Origin: JAGLQA01 sp023135565
Lineage (GTDB): Bacteria > Acidobacteriota > Aminicenantia > UBA2199
Length of the DNA: 57,794 nucleotides
Assembly: GCA_030639305.1 (NCBI GenBank)
Contig: DAOWCY010000014.1
Location: 1-57,794 of the forward strand
Reading direction: 5' to 3'
Every line of letters begins with the position of its first letter. Position 1 is the first letter of the stretch. Below the pieces are notes generated by a model, which saw only the letters and a list, made by a program, of their open reading frames with translations, made no database searches and was not told where the DNA came from. Made by a program: the position numbers and the translations under genes. Positions 16,340 to 24,115 of this stretch are shown here, piece by piece.

Positions 16340-17806
16340 TTATTTAAACAGGTCTTTCATAGTGACTGTTTTAGCCACCAATTCCCCGGCATATTCGTTT
16401 TCGGTCAAGCCGTAGGTAGTTATCATAGTAAGAAAGAGCTGTTTGCCGGTGCCTGTTTGTTCTTTAAAAGTTTCCAGCCTGTGCCTTAGTTTGGTGGCAT
16501 AAGATTTATCGATTGTAAATTTTTTATCGTAATATTTAATTTCACATATATTGATTATCCCGTCCGCCCGGTCTATCAACAGGTCGATTTGAGTTCCGCT
16601 CCCGCCACTTCCCGGGGGAGAAATATAACGCCAACTCCCAATCTCCTTCGAAATAGAAGATATATCCAGGGCTTTACAGGTTTGTTCGATATGCTTCAAA
16701 CAAAGCGCTTCAAAGGCATAACCGGCCCAGCTTTTCCAGGTCTGCGACCGGGATTTGCTCTGCCAATAATCGGTACTGTCGCGGTGCAGCCTTTTTCTTA
16801 CCGGCTGTATCCAGTTTAAATAAAATAGGGTATATTCATCGATAATACGGTAATAAGTACCCTTGTTGGCATAGCCATAAGGAGTAAAAGCAGCTATAAA
16901 GCCTGCCTTTTCAAGTTCCAGCAGCCTCTTTTTAAAGGTGCCGCCGGAGGAGCTCAGCTTGCTTTTTTTGAGTAGTTCCTCGCGGCTCAGCCCCTGACGC
17001 TGCCCCGCTAATGCCTGGATAATATCTATATGCACTTCGGAACGCTCAAATAAAGAAGCAAATAAATGGTTGAATTCATCTAAGAGTAGGCCCTCGGGCC
17101 GGAAACAAATCCTGTCGATATTTTGAGCAGCGGACAGCCCCTTCGATACAGATTTTAGATAGTGTGGGATGCCACCCATAACCATATAGACCTGGATAAC
17201 CTGGGGTTCGTTTAAGCGAATGCCGCGATAATGCAGGTACTCCAGGGTCTCTTTTAAGGTGAAAGGAAGTAAGTGAATCCGGGCTGTAATGCGGTTATAT
17301 AGACCGCCTTTGGCATATATTAATTTATCCAACATCCAGGAAGCGGCGGAACCGCAAACAATTAATTTAATATTGGCTGTGTTTGACCACTGCGTATTCC
17401 AGTAATAATCGAGAGCTTGCAATATCCCGGATCTCCGGGAAGCCAACCAGGGCAGTTCATCAAAAAAAAGAACAATTTTCTTGTTTTTAGGAATCTCCTT
17501 AATGCAGTCTGTTAGCAGTCTAAAAGCATCTATCCACCCTTTTGGCGGTTGAATGCGCACTTTCCCTTTGTAAAAAGTTTCTTCGACGGCATGAGTGAAC
17601 AATTCCAGTTGGGTTTGTAGGCCTCCGTCCTTCAAACCGGTAACCTCGAAAAAAACACATGACTGCGAGAAAAAAAATTGCCGCACTAAGTACGTTTTTC
17701 CTACCCTGCGCCGGCCATAAAGTGCCAGGAACTCTGCTCCTTTCGAAGCCAGGATTTCATCGAGTTTGCGTATCTCATTCTTGCGGCCAACTATTTCGTA
17801 TTTCAT
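16340..17806 (-). CDS. DUF234-type AAA ATPase
   Basis: A 488-residue ATPase of the archaeal-type ATPase/DUF234 family. Walker A is GRRRVGKT (residues 31-38), Walker B is KIVLFFDELPWL, and sensor-1 is IKLIVCGSAASWM. A middle winged-helix segment follows (LSREELLKKSKLSSSGGTFK). The C-terminal DUF234 half looks like a PD-(D/E)xK nuclease fold: GTQIDLLIDRADGIINICEI followed by K. Start fixed by AAGGAGG nine bases upstream. These ATPases are widespread in bacteria and archaea, often mobile or stress-linked, with unknown role. A duplicated operator-like sequence lies just upstream. Confidence 0.85.
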   Translation of the reverse strand: MKYEIVGRKNEIRKLDEILASKGAEFLALYGRRRVGKTYLVRQFFFSQSCVFFEVTGLKDGGLQTQLELFTHAVEETFYKGKVRIQPPKGWIDAFRLLTDCIKEIPKNKKIVLFFDELPWLASRRSGILQALDYYWNTQWSNTANIKLIVCGSAASWMLDKLIYAKGGLYNRITARIHLLPFTLKETLEYLHYRGIRLNEPQVIQVYMVMGGIPHYLKSVSKGLSAAQNIDRICFRPEGLLLDEFNHLFASLFERSEVHIDIIQALAGQRQGLSREELLKKSKLSSSGGTFKKRLLELEKAGFIAAFTPYGYANKGTYYRIIDEYTLFYLNWIQPVRKRLHRDSTDYWQSKSRSQTWKSWAGYAFEALCLKHIEQTCKALDISSISKEIGSWRYISPPGSGGSGTQIDLLIDRADGIINICEIKYYDKKFTIDKSYATKLRHRLETFKEQTGTGKQLFLTMITTYGLTENEYAGELVAKTVTMKDLFK

Positions 17807-17845
17807 TGTGCAGCCTCCTTTTCCGGGCTAAAAGCGCCCGCTTTT

Positions 17846-17938
17846 CGCTGCATATAAGGTTTCTATACGCAGCGGAATCATACTCTCAAAACATGGATTC
17901 CGCTAGTTATAGGATTTCTATATGCAGCGAAATCTCAT
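17846..17938 (-). promoter_or_regulatory. duplicated palindromic element upstream of the DUF234 ATPase
   Basis: Two imperfect direct repeats 55 bases apart: 17846-17881 (CGCTGCATATAAGGTTTC on through CAGCGGAATCAT) and 17901-17938 (CGCTAGTTATAGGATTTC on through CAGCGAAATCTCAT). Each has CGCT...AGCG ends. Between them AGCGGAATC (17871-17879) and GATTCCGCT (17896-17904) form a perfect nine-base inverted repeat with a 16-base loop. Position, 40-130 bases upstream of the start codon, suggests a regulator-binding site. Confidence 0.5.
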
Positions 17939-18009
17939 GGTATTTTTACCACATAAAGGATAATTTTTCAACCCCGCGGCGTGTAGCTGTCCAGTTTTGA
18001 GAAGCGCTC

Positions 18010-18062
18010 ACTCGCTGCCTTGCCGCGAAGCGGCTTATTGCCCCCCCACGCGAGTGGGGTTT
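18010..18062 (+). repeat. mosaic palindromes GCCGC-GAA-GCGGC and CCCCAC-GCGA-GTGGGG
   Basis: The two hairpins lie at 18022-18034 and 18044-18059, joined by TTATTGCCC and followed by a TTTT run. They sit 35 bases before the next start codon and after the divergent ATPase promoter. Confidence 0.75.
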
Positions 18063-18095
18063 TACAAAAGACGCGGATTTTGTTAAAATGCTGCC

Positions 18096-19118
18096 ATGAG
18101 AAAATTAAAAGAACTAAAATATTGGAAAAGAGGTCAGGATTTTTTAGGCGTGAAATACCCCATCATCTCCGGGGCCATGACCTGGATCAGCGACGCCAAA
18201 CTGGTCAAAGCAGTTAGCGATGCCGGTGGTATGGGCGTCCTGGCAGCCGGGAACATGCCTGCCGACCTGCTGGAAAAAGAGATCAACCTGCTGAAAGAAG
18301 CAGGAGCAAACTATGCGGTAAACCTGATAACCCTGGCTCCTATGTACCGGGAGCACATAGAAATAGCAGTTAGATTAAAAGCCCCTTTTATCGTTTTTGC
18401 CGGGAGTTTCCCCAGGAAAGAGGAATTACGCAGGGCCGGGGCAGCGGGGGCAAAAACCATCTGTTTCGCCTCCACCGAGTCTATCGCCCAACGTATGATC
18501 GACTACGGCGCCGACGCCCTTGTCTTAGAAGGCAGCGAAGCCGGTGGCCATATCGGCCATGTCTCCACCACCGTGCTGATCCAACAAGTGTTGTTCAATT
18601 TTCCCGACATCCCTATTTTCGTGGCCGGGGGCATCGCTTCAGGCAAAATGATAGCCCACCTGTTCCTGATGGGCGCAGCCGGTGTGCAGATGGGCACTAT
18701 CTTTGCCATGGCCGAAGAGAGCCCGGCCCACCCGCGGTTCAAAGAGAGGTTCAAAAAAGCCAGGTCCAGGGAAGCTTTTGCCACCCCCCAATACGATTCC
18801 TCCCTGCCCATCGTGGCGGTGCGCGCCCTAAAAAACAAAGGCACCGGCGACTTCGGGAAATTGCAGTTGGAACTCTTAAAGAAGTTGAAAAACAACGAAT
18901 TGACAAGGATAGAAGCTCAATTCGAAGCTGAAAAATATTGGGCCGGCGCACTGCGCAAAGCAGTACAGGATGGCGATATAGAGCACGGTTCTTTGATGTC
19001 CGGCCAGAGTGTGGGCCTGGTGAACGAGATTAAAAGTGTCAAGAAAATTATGACCGACCTGCTCAACGAGGCTGAACAGGAAGTGGCAGTAGCTGCGGCC
19101 CTACTTTGCGGTTCTTAA
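18096..19118 (+). CDS. nitronate monooxygenase / FabK-like flavoprotein
   Basis: A 340-residue FMN-binding TIM barrel. Family motifs: YPIISGAMTWISDAKLVKAV, SDAGGMGVLAAGNM, the substrate/flavin loop EGSEAGGHIGH, VAGGIASGKMIAHLFLMGAAG and VQMGTIFAMAEES. The His in AGGHIGH is the catalytic residue in 2-nitropropane dioxygenases. The protein could be a nitronate monooxygenase or an enoyl-ACP reductase II (FabK); these families cannot be separated by eye. The extra C-terminal ~80 residues are helical. Single-gene unit flanked by repeat clusters; the ribosome site is weak. Confidence 0.85.
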   Translation: MRKLKELKYWKRGQDFLGVKYPIISGAMTWISDAKLVKAVSDAGGMGVLAAGNMPADLLEKEINLLKEAGANYAVNLITLAPMYREHIEIAVRLKAPFIVFAGSFPRKEELRRAGAAGAKTICFASTESIAQRMIDYGADALVLEGSEAGGHIGHVSTTVLIQQVLFNFPDIPIFVAGGIASGKMIAHLFLMGAAGVQMGTIFAMAEESPAHPRFKERFKKARSREAFATPQYDSSLPIVAVRALKNKGTGDFGKLQLELLKKLKNNELTRIEAQFEAEKYWAGALRKAVQDGDIEHGSLMSGQSVGLVNEIKSVKKIMTDLLNEAEQEVAVAAALLCGS

Positions 19119-19190
19119 TCAACCATTGGCTTGGAGAGCAAAATGTGCACGGTGCATGACTTTCTGACTTTTTCAATTGGGAATCATTCT

Positions 19191-19560
19191 TGCCTCCGGC
19201 GGCCAAAACCCTTTTGAATAAGGGTTCTGGACTCCCAAAACTTTTCATGAGCGATACGTTTCTCTGCTCGATAAACGGCCATCGTTGGCTCCTGCCGCGC
19301 AGCGGCTCATAGGCTGGGGACGCAGTCCCCTTCTGGACTCCCAAAACTTTTCATGAGCGATACGATTTTCTGCTTTGAAAAACGTTCCCGGCTGGCTTCT
19401 GCCGCAAAGCGGCTTATCGCCTCCCCGTGCGCACGGGGCAAAACTTTTCATGAGCGATACGCTTTTCTGTTACTCGAAAGCCCCTTATAGGCTGTGGACG
19501 CCGACCCCCGTGCCACCGGGATTTTTGTTGATCGAGAAGCGCAGCTTATAGGTACCCAGC
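19191..19560 (+). repeat. array of three ~103-bp composite mosaic units
   Basis: After a TGCCTCCGGCGGC box (19191-19203) and a CCCTTTTGAATAAGGG hairpin, a composite unit repeats three times. Each begins with ACTTTTCATGAGCGATACG (near 19238, 19341 and 19445), has 20-40 variable bases, and ends with palindromes: unit 1 GCCGC-GCA-GCGGC (19294-19306) plus GGGGA-CGCAG-TCCCC (19316-19330); unit 2 GCCGC-AAA-GCGGC (19401-19413) plus CCCCGT-GCGC-ACGGGG (19423-19438); unit 3 GTGGA-CGCCG-ACCCC (19494-19508, imperfect). The 448-base gap contains no gene. Confidence 0.8.
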
Positions 19561-19566
19561 CGGGGC

Positions 19567-22500
19567 TTAGAGGGTAACGCCGCTGCCTCCCCATTTTTTG
19601 ACCAGGGAAAAGACGGTTTCTCTTTTGATAGGCTTGGAAATATAATCATTCATACCCGAATCGATACATCTTTCCCGGTCCCCTTTCATACTCTGGGCCG
19701 TCATGGCAATAATAGGAATCTCCTTAAACCCCATCGCCCGTATCGACCGCGTGGCTTCCAAGCCGTTCATGCGCGGCATCTGCACATCCATAAGGATCAG
19801 GTCATAGTCGGTAGGCGCGGACGTATAGGTGTCAACCGCTTCTACCCCGTTCGCTACCACATGTACCTGGTAGCCTGCTTTGGTTAACATAAAATGAGCC
19901 AGTTTCTGGTTAATGACATTATCTTCCGCCAGCAGGATACGGGTGGAGTGTTTTACTTCTTCGGCAATGGTGTGCCGCGTAACCAGTTCCTCTTCTTTGG
20001 ACGGCGCGCTGTCCCCTCCACCTTTTGCCAACAAGCGTTCGATCATTTTGATCAGCTTTTCCCTACGCACCGGTTTGGGCAGGAAGCCGTCGAAACCGGA
20101 CTCTTTGTGTTCCCGGGGGGGCCTCATGGAGGAGGAGGAAAAGGCCAGCAGCGGTAACTGCGAAACAGGAGAGGGCAGGGCCCGGATCTGTTCAGCGACC
20201 TCATCTCCACTTAGCCCCGGCATCCAGATATCCAGGATACAGATGTCGAAGGGATCTTCCACGGCAAAACTCTCCAAAACAAGCGGTACAGCGTTACTGC
20301 TGTCGGCAACTTGCGTCACCCTCATTCCTGAACGTTCTAATATATGGGTTAAAATCTCCAGGTTATTATGATTATCATCAACGATCAAGGCTTTTTTACC
20401 CCTTAAACGGCTGTGAACCGCCTTTTTTTCCGGGGCTTTTTTCGATTTCTCCATCCAGGCGGTAAAATGGAAGGTACTTCCTTTGCCTATTTCACTTTCC
20501 GCCCATACATCGCCGCCCATCAACGCTGCGATCTCCTTGCAAATGGCTAATCCTAAACCGGAACCGCCATATTCGCGGGTAGTGGAGCCGTCTGCCTGCT
20601 GGAAAACATCGAAGATGGCCTCTAATTTATCCGCCGCTATACCGATGCCTGTATCCCGCACTTTTACGTGGAATTTTATCCTGTCGTTTTTTTCTTCCGC
20701 GGCGTCGCAAAGCACCTCGATCTCCCCTTCGGCGGTAAATTTGGCCGAATTCCCCAGCAGGTTGATCATTACCTGGCGAAACCTGCCGGGATCTCCCTTT
20801 ACATAAGCAGGTACGTTACTGCCGATACGGCACAACATCTCCACCGGTTTAGAACCGATCCTGGGCATTACCGTTTCGATCACATCGAAAGTCGTTACTT
20901 CCGGGTCGAAATCGATAGGCTCGACGGATAGTTTCCCCGCTTCGATCCTGGAAAAATCGAGGATGTCGTTCAAGATAGCAGTTAACGATTCTCCGCTGCG
21001 GCTGATGGTCCTGGCAAATTCCTGCTGTTCCCCGTTTAGATGTGTGTCTAAAAGCATATCGCTAAAACCCACGATACTGTTCATGGGGGTGCGCAGTTCG
21101 TGGCTCATGCGGGCCAGGAATTCGCCTTTGGCTCTATTGGCGGCTTCGGCTGCCCGGCGTTCTTTACGGGCGGTTTCGTTTGCCTCTTTCAGGTCCTCCG
21201 CCTGGTTCGATATCTCCACGTTGGCTTTGCCCAATTGACGATTGGATTCTTCTAAGTGTCTATTGGACTCTTCTAATTTTATGTTCGACTCACCCAGTTG
21301 GCTGGTCCGTTCGGTAACAAGGTGCTCCAACTCGATTTTGCGGTCTCTTAATTGTTTCACCCGGTAACGGTAGATCCCTACTGCTGAAAACAGGACCCCC
21401 AGGACGCACAATACATAAAACCACCAGGATTGATAAAAAAAGGATTTGACAAAAAATGAGAGAGAGACCCCCTCTTCATTCCAGACACCATCGTTATTGC
21501 AGGCCTGAATGCGGAAAGTATAAAGCCCCGGCGGCAGTTCGGTATAATAAGCGGTGCGCCGGGTACCCACATGGAGCCATTCTTTATCGATACCGTCGAG
21601 TTTTACTTTGAACTGCACCCTCTCCGGCACTAAGAAGCTTAAAGCTGTATAATGAATCTTAAAATATTTTGTTCCCGGGGGCAGCACAGGTTTCCCGTTG
21701 TTAGCGATGAAAGGAGGCTTAAAGATGATATCGTCTGCGATAATCTCTTCTATTTTCACCACCGGCGGCTGCAGGTTGGTTTTTATATGACGGGGATCGA
21801 TGCACACTACGCCGGCGATAGTCGGAAACCAGAGTTTCCCGTCACGGCTCTTCCACCCGGCCGGTTGGGTGCCGCCGTTACATTCCCTGCTTTTCATGCC
21901 GTCATTATCGTCATAGGAAACGCAGTGGATTTTGTCGGTGATCCCCAAACAAAAATCGTTCAGTTCATCTATACCGGCCCGGAAAATGCCTTTATTGCAG
22001 CTCATCCACAGGTTACCCAGGTCATCTTCCAGTACCTGGAAGATCAGGTCGTTAAAGAGGCCGTCTTTCACGGTAATGCCGGTAAATTCGCCGTTTTTAA
22101 AGCGGTTCAAACCGCTGTCCGTACCGATCCAGAGGACGCCTTCCCGGTCTTCATGGATTGCTCCTATCGTGTTATGGGATAGGCCGCTGTCGGTGGTATA
22201 GGTAGTAACTTCACCATTTTTTAACATGTTTAGATCTTCGTCCGTGCCGATCCATATATTCCCGTCCCGGTCCTGGTGAATAACCCTGACAGTGCTGTCG
22301 GCCAACTCCTGTTTGCCGGGAAAATCGGTGAACTTGCCATCCTTAAAACGGTTCAAGCCTTCATCCGTGCCCACCCACAAGTTCCCGTCCCGGTCTTCGC
22401 AAATAGCTCCCACACTGTCATAACTCAGGCCCTGCTTGGTGGTAAAGGTGGTGAACTTGCCATCCTTAAAACGGCTCAAGCCTTCATCCGTACCGATCCA

Positions 22501-23727
22501 CAATGCGCCTTCACGGTCTTCATGGATGGCCCACACAATATTATTAGCTAAACCCTGCTCTTCGGTAAAATGGGAAAATTTACCGCCCTTAAGACGGTTC
22601 AAACCCCCGCCGTAGGTGCCGATCCAGATGGCGCCCCGGCTGTCTTCATAAATCGGGAATACCATGTTGTCGGAGAGGCCCTGGTTTTCGGTAAAAAGAG
22701 AGAACTTGCCGTCTTTCAAGCGATTCAGCCCGCCGCCGTCCGTACCGATCCACAGGCTGCCTTCGTAGTCTTCGTAGATGGATTCCACCAGGCCGTAGGA
22801 CAAACCGTCCTTAGTGCCGAATGAGGAGAATTTACCGTTCCGCAGGCGGGTCAGACCTTCGCCGGTGCCGACCCACAGGGTACCGTGCCGGTCTTCATAA
22901 ATACAGTACACTTTATCGTCGATTAGCCCTTCTTTTGTTGTGTATACGGTGAAGGCGCCGTCTTTAAAGCGGTTTAGTCCACTGCTTTTCGTGCCGATCC
23001 ACAGGCTGCCGTCCCGGTCTTCGCAAAGGGATGTGATTTTGTTAGCGGACAAACCGTCGGCGGCGGTATAGATGTTGAATTTGCCGTTTTTTAGGCGCTG
23101 CAGCCCGCTGCTTGCGGCGATCCACAGGTTATCCCGGCGATCTACGAGAAGGCCCATAATCCTATCGTCGGAAAGGCCGTCTTTTTTAGTAAAAACGGTG
23201 AATTTGCCATTTTTTAGGCGGTTCAACCCGTCCTCTGCGCCCACCCACAGGCTGCCGTCCCGGTCTTCGCAAATAGCCCGAATGAAATTGTCGGATAATC
23301 CTTGTGCGACGGTATATAAGGTGAATTTACCCTCTTTCAGCCGGAGTAAACCGTTAGTGGTGCCGATCCAGAGATTGCCCTGATTGTCGTTGTAGAGTAC
23401 ACTGATCCAGTTCTCCGACAACTGCTCCACCCTGCTTTTATCATACACATCGAATCTAACCCCATCGAAACGAACCAGACCCTCCTGGGTACCTAACCAG
23501 ATGTAACCGTCCTCAGCCTGGGTAATAGCGTGAACAGTGTTCTGCGGTAGATTTTCACCGATCCCCCAGGTATCCAGTACATACCGGTTCAATTCCTTAT
23601 CGGGGTCCAAAGAAAACAGGGGCGAAAACAATAGAACTATCCCCACAAGAAGAATGAATAAGAGGCGGCGGTATCTTCTTCCGGCTGTTCTCTTGACGTG
23701 ACCGAGTGTGCTAAAAAGAGTATTCAT
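19567..23727 (-). CDS. giant hybrid histidine kinase with two-component regulator propeller (copy 1)
   Basis: 1386 residues. After a signal/anchor helix (RLLFILLVGIVLLFSPLFSL) come 13 'G.LWIGT..GL.R...GKF' blades forming a sensor propeller pair, a Y_Y_Y domain (RTAYYTELPPGLYTFRIQAC), one membrane helix (WWFYVLCVLGVLFSAVGIY), a coiled coil of NRHLEESNRQLG-like heptads, and HisKA with His in ARMSHELRTPMNS. HATPase_c and two receiver domains follow (ALIVDDNHNN...CILDIWMPG and ILLAEDNVIN...LILMDVQMPRMNG). This is the BaeS/BvgS-like layout used in Bacteroidetes for polysaccharide sensing. The frame opens at 23829, but that 34-residue extension runs through a mosaic repeat; MNTLF at 23727 is used, uncertain. 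Close paralogue of the next kinase. Confidence 0.9.
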   Translation of the reverse strand: MNTLFSTLGHVKRTAGRRYRRLLFILLVGIVLLFSPLFSLDPDKELNRYVLDTWGIGENLPQNTVHAITQAEDGYIWLGTQEGLVRFDGVRFDVYDKSRVEQLSENWISVLYNDNQGNLWIGTTNGLLRLKEGKFTLYTVAQGLSDNFIRAICEDRDGSLWVGAEDGLNRLKNGKFTVFTKKDGLSDDRIMGLLVDRRDNLWIAASSGLQRLKNGKFNIYTAADGLSANKITSLCEDRDGSLWIGTKSSGLNRFKDGAFTVYTTKEGLIDDKVYCIYEDRHGTLWVGTGEGLTRLRNGKFSSFGTKDGLSYGLVESIYEDYEGSLWIGTDGGGLNRLKDGKFSLFTENQGLSDNMVFPIYEDSRGAIWIGTYGGGLNRLKGGKFSHFTEEQGLANNIVWAIHEDREGALWIGTDEGLSRFKDGKFTTFTTKQGLSYDSVGAICEDRDGNLWVGTDEGLNRFKDGKFTDFPGKQELADSTVRVIHQDRDGNIWIGTDEDLNMLKNGEVTTYTTDSGLSHNTIGAIHEDREGVLWIGTDSGLNRFKNGEFTGITVKDGLFNDLIFQVLEDDLGNLWMSCNKGIFRAGIDELNDFCLGITDKIHCVSYDDNDGMKSRECNGGTQPAGWKSRDGKLWFPTIAGVVCIDPRHIKTNLQPPVVKIEEIIADDIIFKPPFIANNGKPVLPPGTKYFKIHYTALSFLVPERVQFKVKLDGIDKEWLHVGTRRTAYYTELPPGLYTFRIQACNNDGVWNEEGVSLSFFVKSFFYQSWWFYVLCVLGVLFSAVGIYRYRVKQLRDRKIELEHLVTERTSQLGESNIKLEESNRHLEESNRQLGKANVEISNQAEDLKEANETARKERRAAEAANRAKGEFLARMSHELRTPMNSIVGFSDMLLDTHLNGEQQEFARTISRSGESLTAILNDILDFSRIEAGKLSVEPIDFDPEVTTFDVIETVMPRIGSKPVEMLCRIGSNVPAYVKGDPGRFRQVMINLLGNSAKFTAEGEIEVLCDAAEEKNDRIKFHVKVRDTGIGIAADKLEAIFDVFQQADGSTTREYGGSGLGLAICKEIAALMGGDVWAESEIGKGSTFHFTAWMEKSKKAPEKKAVHSRLRGKKALIVDDNHNNLEILTHILERSGMRVTQVADSSNAVPLVLESFAVEDPFDICILDIWMPGLSGDEVAEQIRALPSPVSQLPLLAFSSSSMRPPREHKESGFDGFLPKPVRREKLIKMIERLLAKGGGDSAPSKEEELVTRHTIAEEVKHSTRILLAEDNVINQKLAHFMLTKAGYQVHVVANGVEAVDTYTSAPTDYDLILMDVQMPRMNGLEATRSIRAMGFKEIPIIAMTAQSMKGDRERCIDSGMNDYISKPIKRETVFSLVKKWGGSGVTL

Positions 23728-23744
23728 GGTTTGTCTTGGTGTAA

Positions 23745-23800
23745 CAAAAAGCGGACGGCGTCGGCACTCTCTAAGGGTCCTGGGGATTGCATAGCGCCCA
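23745..23800 (-). repeat. mosaic N5-CGCCG-N5' remnant upstream of kinase copy 1
   Basis: Minus strand reads GCCGA-CGCCG-TCCGC (23751-23765), one mismatch in the arms. It lies in the open N-terminal extension of kinase copy 1, which argues that the extension is not native coding sequence. Confidence 0.5.
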
Positions 23801-23989
23801 GGTTGAAAAAAAACTTGTTTGTTTAACAAACTTTCACAAAATATTTAGTGAAAAAAATAACGAATTTTTACACAACCGGTTTTTAAGAACAACTAATCAT
23901 AGAATATAGGATTATACCATGAAGCGGATGTTTTTCGCAACTAAAAAAAACGTAACCTGTCAAGTTTTGGAAAAAATCTAAAACAGGCT

Positions 23990-24115
23990 TGCCTCCGGCG
24001 GCCCTGCCGGGGGCCAAACTTTTGAAAAAGTTTGAACAAAACTTTTGATAATTTAGAATCAAAAGCGCTCACCCGCTGCGAAACAGCTTATAGGCCGCCC
24101 GCGCCGCGGGCCCAC
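23990..24115 (+). repeat. mosaic element entering the 3' end of kinase copy 2
   Basis: In order: GCCTCCGGCGGCCC box, TGCCGGGGGCCAAACTTTTG with the AAACTTTTG/AAAAAGTTTG hairpin, a decayed GCTGC-GAAA-CAGC hairpin near 24074-24087, then TATAGGCC and the palindrome GCCCG-CGCCG-CGGGC (24097-24111). The palindrome codes the last residues of kinase copy 2 on the minus strand, and the TATAGG word gives its stop codon. The gap between the two kinases (23728-24087) otherwise holds only AT-rich sequence. Confidence 0.8.

Noticed and set aside
19191..19560. CRISPR array from the regularly spaced repeats
   Set aside because: Only three units, spacers are themselves repeat modules, repeat ends are unequal, and there are no cas genes.
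21652..22182. Long plus-strand frames inside both propeller kinases
   Set aside because: Repeated blades on the minus strand create repeated stop-free antisense frames; the encoded sequence only mirrors the blades.
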